The notes under the pieces: generated by a model
The model's database searches: none
The model's input: only the letters and a program-made list of their open reading frames with translations
Told to the model about the DNA's origin: nothing
Made by a program: the position numbers and the translations under genes
Shown here: piece after piece, positions 50,033 through 58,381 of the stretch
How positions within the stretch are numbered: position 1 is the stretch's first letter
How the letters are laid out: each line of letters starts with the position of its first letter
Assembly (NCBI GenBank): GCA_002501065.1
Contig: DLRK01000205.1
Coordinates: forward strand, 59,176 to 123,175
Origin: Akkermansiaceae bacterium UBA7890
GTDB lineage: Bacteria > Verrucomicrobiota > Verrucomicrobiia > Verrucomicrobiales > Akkermansiaceae
Length of the DNA stretch: 64,000 nucleotides
Direction of reading: 5' to 3'

Positions 50033-51613
50033 TTAACGATAAGTGGTGAATTTCTTCGGGTCGAATGCTTCCCGCACCGCTTCCCCGACGAAGGTGACCA
50101 GCAGGAGCACGGCCACCATTCCGGAGAACACCGAGGCCACGATCCACGAGGAGTCGAGGTTACTGACGCCATCCTTCAGAATCCGCCCCCAGCTGGGGTA
50201 ACTGTCAGGCAGTCCGAATCCGATGAAATCCAGAGCCGTCAGGGCGGTAATGACCCCAACCATGCTGAAGGGAAGCAGGGTCACCACGATTGAGATGGCA
50301 TTGGGGAGGACGTGCCGGAAGATCACCCGGATCGGACCGGCCCCCAGCACCCGGGCGGCTGCCACGTAATCTCTCGCCTTCTCCCGGTAGGCTGCGGTGC
50401 GCATGTAATAGGTGATGTGGATCCACGAAAAGATGCACAGCACCAGCAGGATGGTCACCAGCGTGATGTCGTCCCGTCCGATCCGGTCCGCGATGATGAT
50501 CACCACGTAGAGAAACGGCACGTTGGCGAGGATCTCGATCAGGCGCTGCACCACGATATCAAAGGTTCCCCCGAGGTATCCCATCAGGCACCCCAGGGTG
50601 ATGCCAACCGCATAGGTCACCGCCAGATAGATGATGGCGGCCTGGAAAACCAGTTGCAGCCCTCCGTAGATCTGCGCCAGAACATCCCATCCCCGCGAGT
50701 CGGTCCCGAGGTAATGCCGGGTCTTGAAACTCGGAGGCAGGGGCGGATACCGGACCGCCAGAAGACCGGTGGTTTCCTCGCCCTCCACCGCCCGGACCAA
50801 CTCCTCTCCCATCACGGGGTCAGGACTGCGCACTCCATCCTTCCACTCATAGAAGCCGATGAAATCGCCCTTATCGCGACCGTAGTATTCCTCTCGCCCC
50901 TGAGGCCTTCCCTTCCGGTAGCGCACCATTGATTGCCGCTTGTCCTCGTCATCCGCAAAGTAGCGGTAGGCCAATCCCGAATAGATTTCCTTTTCTCCCT
51001 CCCGGTAGAACTCCCCATCCCGCTCCTCCAGGGCCTCCCTGATCGGTTCCGCTGAATCGAAGGTGGCATCAAAGGGAACGAGGGGCAGCAGCACCCAGTT
51101 CCCCCTGTCCTCCTCCTTGAAGCGCTCCTTGAGCTTCCGGTAGTCCGCCTCGCTCTTGCTCTCCTGCCCGAAGTCCTCCCCGGTGTAGGTTTTCTGCATG
51201 AAGGCCGGGCTGTAGAGTTTGCCATCATGCTTCACCAGCAGGGCCTTCTTTCCCACCAGGGCATGATCCAGCAAGGTCAGGAAGAGAAGCCCGGCGAGGG
51301 TCAGGAGCGAAAGATAGCCCCGCGTGATCGATTTGAAACGCCTCAGTTTGCGGAGAGTCTGCGGATTCCAGTGCATCTTCCGGGATCTCTTGACGAGGGA
51401 GAGGACTCCCCCGGCCAGGAGCACACTGCACAGGCCATACCCGATTATCAGAGCCTGGTTTTTCTCCCACCACGTCGCCGACGAGAGGGCTTTCTCCTTC
51501 GACTCGAAGGCGAAGAACCAGTCCAACGTGGGCAGGGCCAGTCCGGCGTGGTGCGCAACCACCGCGCCCACGCTCATCAGGATCAGAAAGATGCCAGCTA
51601 CTCGAAATACCAT
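50033..51613 (-). CDS. Peptide ABC transporter permease, YejE-like, with periplasmic insert
   Basis: A 526-residue inner-membrane subunit. It has three N-terminal hydrophobic segments (about 1-25, 53-74, 97-120), then a periplasmic loop (about 121-300), then the binding-protein-dependent permease domain (about 305-525) with GAGPIRVIFRHVLPNAISIV (EAA loop) and LDFIGFGLPDSYPSWGRIL. The early loop KALLVKHDGKLYSPAF and YTGEDFG match E. coli YejE (about 341 residues), but about 100 extra residues (186-288) are inserted before LGTDSRGWDV. That insert has FYREGEKEIYSGLAYRYF and YRKGRPQGREEYYGRDKG, reminiscent of MORN/YwqK-type repeats. Stop and next start are 2 bases apart. Confidence 0.92.
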   Translation of the reverse strand: MVFRVAGIFLILMSVGAVVAHHAGLALPTLDWFFAFESKEKALSSATWWEKNQALIIGYGLCSVLLAGGVLSLVKRSRKMHWNPQTLRKLRRFKSITRGYLSLLTLAGLLFLTLLDHALVGKKALLVKHDGKLYSPAFMQKTYTGEDFGQESKSEADYRKLKERFKEEDRGNWVLLPLVPFDATFDSAEPIREALEERDGEFYREGEKEIYSGLAYRYFADDEDKRQSMVRYRKGRPQGREEYYGRDKGDFIGFYEWKDGVRSPDPVMGEELVRAVEGEETTGLLAVRYPPLPPSFKTRHYLGTDSRGWDVLAQIYGGLQLVFQAAIIYLAVTYAVGITLGCLMGYLGGTFDIVVQRLIEILANVPFLYVVIIIADRIGRDDITLVTILLVLCIFSWIHITYYMRTAAYREKARDYVAAARVLGAGPIRVIFRHVLPNAISIVVTLLPFSMVGVITALTALDFIGFGLPDSYPSWGRILKDGVSNLDSSWIVASVFSGMVAVLLLVTFVGEAVREAFDPKKFTTYR

Positions 51614-52957
51614 TTACCTGAATCGAATTCGCGGATCCACAAACGCCACGCAGAGATCGGAGATAATGTTCCCCAGCAACATGAGAGTCGCCGAGATGGT
51701 CAGCACCCCCAGCACGACCGGTTCGTCTTTTTCGAGGATCGCATTATACTGCAGGAGACCAAAGCCATTGATATCGAAGATGGTTTCAATCAGGAAACTC
51801 CCTCCCACGATCAGGGTGATATTCTGACCCACCGTGGTGGCGATCGGGATAATGGAGTTCCGGAAGGCATGACGAAAGACTGCCGAACCATAGGGCACAC
51901 CCTTGGCGGTGGCCGTCCGCACATAGTCCGCCGCCAGGTTGTCCATCAGGTTGTTCTTCATCATGAAGGTCATGAAGGCGAAACTTCCCACCAGATAACA
52001 GGCCAGTGGCATGGCGGCGTGATGAAAGAGGTCCCCTATTTTTCCCCCAGGCGACAGTTCATCAAAATTCTCGGAAACGAATCCGGAGAGGGGGAAGAGG
52101 TCCAGACGGGCGCCGAGGAAGACGAGGAGGAAGGAGCCGAGGACATAGCCCGGGATCGCGTAGCCTGAAAAGACCGCGATGGAGGAGAGGTTGTCCAGCC
52201 AGGTGCGGTGCTTGATGGCCTTGACGATTCCGAGGGGGATGCAGATCCCATAGATCAGGATCATGGAGGTCACCCCGAAGAAGAGTGAGATCGGAATCCG
52301 CTGCCGGATCAGGCTGATGATGGAGTCCCCGTACTTGTCAGAACGGCCCAGGCTCCCCTGCAGCAACCCCTCCCGCTTCGATCGATAGAGCACCGCGCGT
52401 TCCTGCAGTCCGTCTGGAACCTCGAGTCCCTTGGTCTTTTTCCTCCAACGCCGCTCAAGTTCCTCGACCCTGACGAGACGGACCTTCCATCCATAATCAT
52501 CGATCCGGTCCTTGAGTATCTCCTTCTTGGCGTCCTCCAGTTCCTCGGGAATCCCAATCCGGATCCTACCCTCCCCGTCCCTGACCAGTTTCACGTTCAT
52601 GTTCACGCCTGGCACCTGGACCGTAACCTCGTTCTCATCCTCTGCAAAACTCCGGGCCGATCGTTCCATGTCACGGGGCAGAATTCCCAGCCACTCCAGG
52701 TAGGAGCGCAGCACTCCCTTGTCGCGCCGATGCTTCTCCTCGATCTCAAACAACTGGGCCGGAGTGAGGGCCACCCCTTCCGATTCCCGCATCCCGGAAA
52801 CACCGGCTCCCTCACTGGCGGCCGCCCCCATCATCTGCTGCAGGTCCCGCTGGACCGGCCCCCCCGGGGCGAGCCGGATCAGCATGAAGACCAGCAACGT
52901 GATCCCGAGCAGCGTCAGCGGCACAAGGAGGAGACGCCGGAGAAAATATACCTTCAT
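51614..52957 (-). CDS. Peptide ABC transporter permease, YejB-like, with periplasmic insert
   Basis: A 447-residue inner-membrane subunit, longer than the E. coli homologue (about 364). It starts with LRRLLLVPLTLLGITLLVFMLIRLAPGG-type sequence (one helix, then the usual APGGP), and has a periplasmic loop with an extra segment at about 97-198 (AEDENEVTVQVPGVNMNVKL followed by charged helical sequence). The permease domain begins near 210, with HRTWLDNLSSIAVFSGYAIPG, the EAA loop region GVPYGSAVFRHAFRNSIIPIA and FVDPRIRFR at the end. The gene leads the operon: its TAA is directly followed by the yejE ATG (TAAATG). It starts divergently from oppA, 168 bases away. Confidence 0.92.
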   Translation of the reverse strand: MKVYFLRRLLLVPLTLLGITLLVFMLIRLAPGGPVQRDLQQMMGAAASEGAGVSGMRESEGVALTPAQLFEIEEKHRRDKGVLRSYLEWLGILPRDMERSARSFAEDENEVTVQVPGVNMNVKLVRDGEGRIRIGIPEELEDAKKEILKDRIDDYGWKVRLVRVEELERRWRKKTKGLEVPDGLQERAVLYRSKREGLLQGSLGRSDKYGDSIISLIRQRIPISLFFGVTSMILIYGICIPLGIVKAIKHRTWLDNLSSIAVFSGYAIPGYVLGSFLLVFLGARLDLFPLSGFVSENFDELSPGGKIGDLFHHAAMPLACYLVGSFAFMTFMMKNNLMDNLAADYVRTATAKGVPYGSAVFRHAFRNSIIPIATTVGQNITLIVGGSFLIETIFDINGFGLLQYNAILEKDEPVVLGVLTISATLMLLGNIISDLCVAFVDPRIRFR

Positions 52958-53125
52958 CGAAGAGGCCCGCGGAGGACAGATCGCTGCCCGGTTCTAGCCT
53001 TCCGGTGGAACGAATCAAGCCTGCGGAAAATTCATCCCGGAAACGGGAACATATTCCCCCAAAAAAACGACCAATCCGGCAAAGAGCTTTGCCAAGGCCA
53101 CGGTATCTGTCGCAACGTATTCCCG

Positions 53126-54742
53126 ATGCGCGTTCTCCGCCGCCTGCTTCCCTCCCTCGTCCCCGCCCTTCTGCTCAGTTGCGACGATCGAACTGCCGCC
53201 GACAGGGCCGTGGAGGACAGGATCCTCATCGTGGGGAACTCCTCGGAGCCCAAGGGACTGGATTGCCACCTCGTCACCGGAGTCCTGGAAAGCAATCTCA
53301 TCCGCGCCCTCTTCGAGGGACTGTGCACTGAACACCAGTCCGTCGACGGCCAGGCCCTGCCCGGCACAGCCGAGTCCTGGGAAGCCAACGAGGATTTCAC
53401 CGTCTGGACCTTCAACCTTGGCCGCGACCGGAAATGGTCGGACGGGGTTCCGGTCACCGCCGAAGACTTCCTCTTCTCCTACCAGCGCATCCTGACCAAG
53501 ACCCTGGGTTCGGAGTATAACGAGATGCTCTTCTACATCAGGAATGCGGAAGAGTTCTACAAGGGCGAGATCACGGACTTCAGCAAAGTCGGAATCAGGG
53601 CTCCCGATGATTACACCCTTGAAATCAGCCTCCGCGGATCGATTCCCTTCCTTCCCGAGATCACCAAGCATTACACGTGGTATCCCGTGCCCCGCCACGT
53701 GGTCATGAAGCATTCCAACGGCAAGATCGACGCCCCGTTCTCGGGGTGGACCAAGCCCGGGAACATCGTGAGCAACGGTCCCTTCGCGTTGAAGTCCTGG
53801 CGCATCAACGATCATATCGCGGTCGAAAAGAACCCCCACTACTGGGACCGGGACAAGGTGCAACTGGACGGCATCCGCTTTTTGCCGGTGGTCAACTCCT
53901 ATACCGAGTCTCGCATGTTCTTCGACGGGTTGATGCACATCACCTACATCGTGCCCCCGGAGTTCATTCCCTACGCCCGGAAGAACTACCCCGACCAGTT
54001 CCGCAGTGAACTCTACCTCGGGACAAAATTCGTGCGCTGCAACGTGACCCGCAAACCCCTCGACGATATCCGGGTGCGCAAGGCCCTTGGCATGGCCATC
54101 GACCGCGAATCCCTCATCGAGAACATCACCCAGGGCGGCCAGGAACCAGCCTACGGAATGGTCCCCCCCTTCGGCAATTACAAGACCGGACGCGCCATCA
54201 GTTTCGACCCGGACCAGGCCGCCAGATTACTGGATGAGGCGGGCTTCCAGAACCGCATTGATTTCCCCCGCATCACTCTCCTCGCCCCGGACCGGGATGT
54301 CTCCAAGCGCATGGCCGAAGCCTACCAGGGAATGTGGAAGAAACACCTCGGAATTCACATCGAGATCGCCCAGAAGGAGTGGACCTCCTACCTCAACGCC
54401 ATGACCAATCTGGACTACGATCTCGCGGACTCAGGCTGGATCGGCGACTACCTCGACCCCACCACCTTCCTCGACATGTGGATCAAGGACGGAGGCAACA
54501 ACCGCACCGGATGGGCCAACGGGGAATTCGAGGAAATCCTCAAGCAAAGCGAGCACGAACGGGATCCTGCCAAGCGACTGCTGGTCCTGCAGAAAGCCGA
54601 GAAGATTCTCATGGGAGAACTGCCCGCCATTACGATCTACTGGTATACGACCAACTACCTCATCGACCCAAGGGTGAAGGGGTGGAACCCCCTCCTCCTC
54701 AACAATCACCCATGGAAGTGGGTCTCCCTGGAACCGAATTAA
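53126..54742 (+). CDS. oppA: Oligopeptide-binding lipoprotein (OppA-like)
   Basis: A 538-residue solute-binding protein family 5 lipoprotein. The start is ATG 53126 (MRVLRRLLPSLVPALLLSC, lipobox LLSC, Cys 19); the open frame upstream is antisense to yejB. OppA landmarks are GLCTEHQSVDGQALPGTAES, WTFNLGRDRKWSDGVPVTAE, FLFSYQRILTKTLGSEYNEM, HYTWYPVPRHVVMK and ITIYWYTTNYLIDPRVKGW. It lies 10 bases before oppB. Compared with the YejA-like protein it is shorter and without the coiled coil, so the two likely bring different peptides. The divergent spacer with yejB holds both promoters. Confidence 0.93.
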   Translation: MRVLRRLLPSLVPALLLSCDDRTAADRAVEDRILIVGNSSEPKGLDCHLVTGVLESNLIRALFEGLCTEHQSVDGQALPGTAESWEANEDFTVWTFNLGRDRKWSDGVPVTAEDFLFSYQRILTKTLGSEYNEMLFYIRNAEEFYKGEITDFSKVGIRAPDDYTLEISLRGSIPFLPEITKHYTWYPVPRHVVMKHSNGKIDAPFSGWTKPGNIVSNGPFALKSWRINDHIAVEKNPHYWDRDKVQLDGIRFLPVVNSYTESRMFFDGLMHITYIVPPEFIPYARKNYPDQFRSELYLGTKFVRCNVTRKPLDDIRVRKALGMAIDRESLIENITQGGQEPAYGMVPPFGNYKTGRAISFDPDQAARLLDEAGFQNRIDFPRITLLAPDRDVSKRMAEAYQGMWKKHLGIHIEIAQKEWTSYLNAMTNLDYDLADSGWIGDYLDPTTFLDMWIKDGGNNRTGWANGEFEEILKQSEHERDPAKRLLVLQKAEKILMGELPAITIYWYTTNYLIDPRVKGWNPLLLNNHPWKWVSLEPN

Positions 54743-54751
54743 CCGCGCACC

Positions 54752-55672
54752 GTGATTGGCTTCATCTTCAGGCGAATCCTTCAGGGCCTTCTGGTCCTCT
54801 TCGTGCTCTACACCCTGTCCTTCTTCCTGATCAAGGCGCTGCCGGGCGACGCCTTTACCACCGAGAAGGCCATGTCCCCGGAAGCCAAGGAGGAACAGAT
54901 GAAACGCTTCGGCCTCGATAAGCCCTGGCGCATTCAGTACGGTCTGCGTCTCCAGCGTCTCCTCCTGCAACAGGACCTCGGTATTTCCCCCAAGAAAAAC
55001 CGCAAGGTCAGCCTGATTCTCCAGCAGTCCTTTCCCGCTTCGGTGGTCCTCGGACTCAATGCCCTTCTGGTGGCCTGTGTCATCGGCATTCCCCTCGGGG
55101 TCTTCTCGGCGGTACGAAAGAACACCTGGGTTGATTACGCCTCCATGGGCTTTGCCATGATCGGAATCTGCGTGGCCGCCTTCATCATCGGCCCCCTGCT
55201 GCAGACCCAGGTCGCAATGCGCCTCCCTGCCTTCAAGGTGGCGGGCTGGGACAACCCGGTTGACTGGATCCTTCCCGCCATCACCCTCGGCCTCGCTCCC
55301 GCTGCCTACCTCGCCCGCCTCACCCGCGGGGGCATGCTGGAGGTCCTGGGCCAGGACTTCGTGCGTACCGCCCAGGCCAAGGGAGTTCCCGCCCTCACCG
55401 TCATTACGCGCCACACCCTGCGTGGTGGCCTGATTCCCAGCGTGGCCTACCTCGGACCCGCCTTTGCCTATCTCATCAGCGGATCCTTCGTGGTGGAAAC
55501 CATCTTCCAGATTCCCGGGATGGGCCGCCACTTCATCGACGCCACCATCGACCGGGACGAGGATCTTCTCCTTGGTTGCGTCCTCTACTACGGCTTCCTC
55601 ATTGTCATCCTCAACCTGGTCTCCGACATCATCCAGGCCTACCTCAACCCACGCCTGCGCGATTCTCTCTAG
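54752..55672 (+). CDS. oppB: Oligopeptide ABC transporter permease OppB
   Basis: A 306-residue inner-membrane subunit starting at GTG 54752 ((M)IGFIFRRILQGLLVLFVLYT). Six helices are expected. Landmarks are LPGDAFTTEKAMSPEAKEEQ in the first periplasmic loop, LGISPKKNRKVSLILQQSF, the EAA loop KGVPALTVITRHTLRGGLIP and SGSFVVETIFQIPGMGRHFI. Length and layout match OppB. It follows oppA closely (10 bases) and precedes oppC (25 bases). This rightward operon has no ATP-binding genes, and the nearest are OppD and OppF in the leftward operon. Confidence 0.95.
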   Translation: MIGFIFRRILQGLLVLFVLYTLSFFLIKALPGDAFTTEKAMSPEAKEEQMKRFGLDKPWRIQYGLRLQRLLLQQDLGISPKKNRKVSLILQQSFPASVVLGLNALLVACVIGIPLGVFSAVRKNTWVDYASMGFAMIGICVAAFIIGPLLQTQVAMRLPAFKVAGWDNPVDWILPAITLGLAPAAYLARLTRGGMLEVLGQDFVRTAQAKGVPALTVITRHTLRGGLIPSVAYLGPAFAYLISGSFVVETIFQIPGMGRHFIDATIDRDEDLLLGCVLYYGFLIVILNLVSDIIQAYLNPRLRDSL

Positions 55673-55697
55673 CCCCCAGCGATCACCCCTCACAAAC

Positions 55698-56657
55698 TTG
55701 GCGGACACTTCCACAGTCACAGAAAAAGGCTCCTCGCTCTGGCGGGATGCCTGGTTGCGCCTCCGCAAGAACAAGGTGGCGGTCGTAAGCGGAGTCGTGC
55801 TCATTGTGATGTTCCTGCTCTGCTTCGTGGCTGCCTGGTTCACCGGCGATCCCAACGAACAGAACCTTGCCAACAAGTTCGCCGCCGTGGGCTCGTCCTC
55901 CGGGAACACCCTGCACCTTCTCGGTACCGACCAGATGGGACGGGACCTGCTCTCCCGCATCCTCTTCGGCGGTCAAGTCTCCCTTCTCGTTGGCTTGATC
56001 GCCACCAGTGTGGCCTTCGTGATCGGGATTTCCTATGGCGCAATCTCCGGCTACACGGGCGGCCGTACTGACGCGATCATGATGCGGGCGGTGGACACCC
56101 TCTACGCCATTCCCTTCCTCGTGCTGGTCATCCTCCTCCAGGAAGTCATCTCCGGGTCCGCCAGCGAGGTCGCCACGTGGTTGGTGAAGCACTGGAAGTT
56201 CCCGGATGAAACCACCCACCGTCTCGCCAACATCCTGCCGCTTTTCATGGCCATCGGAGCCCTCGGCTGGCTCACCCTGGCCCGGATTACCCGTTCGCAG
56301 ATCCTCTCGCTCAAACAACAGGAATTCGCCCAGGCCGCCATCTCCCTGGGATTGAGCCCATCTCGCATTCTCTTCCGTCACCTCATCCCAAACACCCTGG
56401 GCCCTGCCATCGTCTACGTCACCCTGACCATCCCAAGCTTCATCATGTATGAAGCCACCCTCTCCTTCCTTGGCCTGGGCATCAAGGCTCCCAACAGCTC
56501 ATGGGGTGTCCTCATCAAGGACGGCGCGAACTACATGGAGACCCAGCCCATGCTCCTCATCCTGCCCGGACTCTTCTTCACCACGACCCTCTTCGCCTTG
56601 AACTTCCTCGGGGACGGACTGCGCGACGCCCTCGATCCCAAGGCCGCCAAGGACTGA
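55698..56657 (+). CDS. oppC: Oligopeptide ABC transporter permease OppC
   Basis: A 319-residue inner-membrane subunit. I start it at TTG 55698 ((M)ADTSTVTEKGSSLWRDAWLR), since no ATG precedes the first helix after the oppB stop and upstream sequence in frame is antisense-like to nothing conserved. Core landmarks are LHLLGTDQMGRDLLSRILFG, GLSPSRILFRHLIPNTLGPA (EAA loop) and ATLSFLGLGIKAPNSSWG, all diagnostic of OppC/DppC. It ends the rightward operon and converges with lpxA (56 bases). There is no oppD or oppF downstream. Confidence 0.93.
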   Translation: MADTSTVTEKGSSLWRDAWLRLRKNKVAVVSGVVLIVMFLLCFVAAWFTGDPNEQNLANKFAAVGSSSGNTLHLLGTDQMGRDLLSRILFGGQVSLLVGLIATSVAFVIGISYGAISGYTGGRTDAIMMRAVDTLYAIPFLVLVILLQEVISGSASEVATWLVKHWKFPDETTHRLANILPLFMAIGALGWLTLARITRSQILSLKQQEFAQAAISLGLSPSRILFRHLIPNTLGPAIVYVTLTIPSFIMYEATLSFLGLGIKAPNSSWGVLIKDGANYMETQPMLLILPGLFFTTTLFALNFLGDGLRDALDPKAAKD

Positions 56658-56713
56658 GCTCGGGGCGAAACGTTGGTTCCTGTCTTCCTGGAAAAGACCT
56701 GCGAACGCAGTCC

Positions 56714-57496
56714 CTACCCCTCCCGCGTGACCACGCCCTTCCGACTCGGGTTCCGCACTGCCTCAATGAGCTTCTGCGCCAAGCTGCCCCATTCCCGGGA
56801 ATCCGCCTTGTCCACCGCGGTGTTCAGGGCCAGTCCGCCCTGGAAAAGGATCACGTAGGCTGATTTGATTTCCCTGCGCTCCTCCGGGCCGATCCCGCCC
56901 CGACGCAGGCCGATCGCATTGAGGCCCGCGAGGCGGTTGGTCTGCCGCACGACGCAGTAGGGCGGCACATCCTTGGAGGGCCCGGCCAGGCCCCCGACCA
57001 TTGCGAAGTCCCCGATCCTGATGAACTGATGGAAGGCGCTGCCACCGCCGACGACCACCGAGTTCCCCATCTCCACGAAGCCGGCCAGCAGCACATTGTT
57101 GGCCAGGGTGTTCCTGTCTCCCATGACCACATCGTGCCCTAGGTGCACTCCGGTCATGAGAAAATTTCCGTTGCCGATCGTCGTGCTCCTGTCCTGCTCC
57201 GTGGCCCGGTGGATGGTGACGTATTCACGAAGAACATTTTCCTCTCCCAGGACCACTCCGGTCCTGGTGGCAGGATCGAAGGTCAGGTCCTGGGGATCCG
57301 CCCCGAGAATCGATCCGTAGCCCACCTTGTTCATGGGGCCCATGATCACCTCGCCGTGGATCCACACCTGGGCACCAATCTCACACCCCGGCCCGATCAC
57401 TGCCGGCCCATCAATAATGGCAAAGGGCCCGACCGTGACGTCCTCCGCAAGCCTGGCGTCCGGAGAGATCTGGGCGGTGGGATGAATTTGAGCCAC
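56714..57496 (-). CDS. lpxA: Acyl-ACP:UDP-N-acetylglucosamine O-acyltransferase
   Basis: A 260-residue left-handed beta-helix enzyme beginning lipid A synthesis. It starts at GTG 57496 ((M)AQIHPTAQISPDARLAE). Hexapeptide repeats fill the first 180 residues. The catalytic His lies in GVHLGHDVVMGDRNTLANN (E. coli His125 equivalent), and the acceptor-binding segment is SAFHQFIRIGDFAMVGGL, then SKDVPPYCVVRQTNRLAGLN and a helical C-terminus. Presence implies LPS-type outer membrane. It stands alone, without lpxD, fabZ or lpxB beside it, and converges with oppC. radC is 86 bases upstream on the same strand. Confidence 0.94.
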   Translation of the reverse strand: MAQIHPTAQISPDARLAEDVTVGPFAIIDGPAVIGPGCEIGAQVWIHGEVIMGPMNKVGYGSILGADPQDLTFDPATRTGVVLGEENVLREYVTIHRATEQDRSTTIGNGNFLMTGVHLGHDVVMGDRNTLANNVLLAGFVEMGNSVVVGGGSAFHQFIRIGDFAMVGGLAGPSKDVPPYCVVRQTNRLAGLNAIGLRRGGIGPEERREIKSAYVILFQGGLALNTAVDKADSREWGSLAQKLIEAVRNPSRKGVVTREG

Positions 57497-57582
57497 AGGG
57501 GAAGACCACTTGATTGCTCAAAACTCAACAAGCCAATTCCCAGATAAATCCCGGTCGGCAGGTGTCACCCGACAAACACTCC

Positions 57583-58269
57583 TCACAATAAACCCGCTTC
57601 CCTGAAGGAAAAGCAGCCCTCGTGTCGTTCCGATGCCCGCCCGATGATGACATGGTCCAGAAACTCGACCCGGAGGAGCGCAGCCGCACTGGCCAGCCGT
57701 CTGGTCAGCTCACGATCCGCCCGACTGGGTGAGGGATCCCCGGAGGGATGGTTGTGCGCGAGGAGGAATCCATGGGATTTATGCAGGACCACCGGATGAA
57801 GAATATCCCTCGGGTGGGCCACCGTTTCATTCAAGCTGCCCTTCGAGAGAGTGAGGAACCGGGTGGCCCTCAGACGCGTATCGAGCAGGGCGATCCGGAG
57901 GGACTCATGCCTGAGGTGGCGCATCTGGGGAGCGAACACCTCAAAGGCTGCCTGCGGACAATCGAGGTTCAGGAGTGTCGCCTTCTCCCGTGCTACTCGC
58001 ACACCCAGTTCGAAGGAGGCCACCAGTTGCGCTGCCTTCGCCAGACCCAGACCATGTTCGCGGACAAGCTGGGCAATCTCCAGGCCACCCAGGGCCGCGA
58101 GGCCCCCGTGCTTCTCAAGGAGACGCTGGCCCACTGCGATGGCACATTCCCCCTTCACTCCGACCCGCAGGAAGATGGCGAGCAACTCCGCATCGCTCAA
58201 GGCCCCCGCTCCTTCCTGTGCCATTTTCTCCCTGGGCCGCTTCTGATCCGGCAGGTCACGAATGATCAT
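57583..58269 (-). CDS. radC: RadC/YsxC-type JAB domain protein (DNA repair RadC family)
   Basis: A 228-residue protein of the RadC family. The N-terminal helix-hairpin-helix part has PREKMAQEGAGALSDAELLA and AIFLRVGVKGECAIAVGQ. The C-terminal JAB/MPN metalloprotease-like domain has the JAMM signature HNHPSGDPSPSRAD, preceded by LSKGSLNETVAHPRDILHP. RadC was named for DNA repair, but its exact role is unsettled and the metal-dependent activity is unknown. Length matches the family. It precedes lpxA on the same strand with an 86-base gap and follows coxB by about 110 bases. Confidence 0.95.
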   Translation of the reverse strand: MIIRDLPDQKRPREKMAQEGAGALSDAELLAIFLRVGVKGECAIAVGQRLLEKHGGLAALGGLEIAQLVREHGLGLAKAAQLVASFELGVRVAREKATLLNLDCPQAAFEVFAPQMRHLRHESLRIALLDTRLRATRFLTLSKGSLNETVAHPRDILHPVVLHKSHGFLLAHNHPSGDPSPSRADRELTRRLASAAALLRVEFLDHVIIGRASERHEGCFSFREAGLL

Positions 58270-58381
58270 GACTCCAGCAGAAATCAGACATGTTCACTTG
58301 AACAGCTTTTTCTGATCCTTGCCAGAAGCCACGAAAACAGGGCCTCCCGGACCTCCTTATCCCCCGGTTGAGGGGTGTGGA

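Noticed and set aside
54431..55960. 509-codon open frame on the minus strand
   Set aside because: Antisense to oppA, oppB and oppC, all with diagnostic motifs; the translation is not protein-like.
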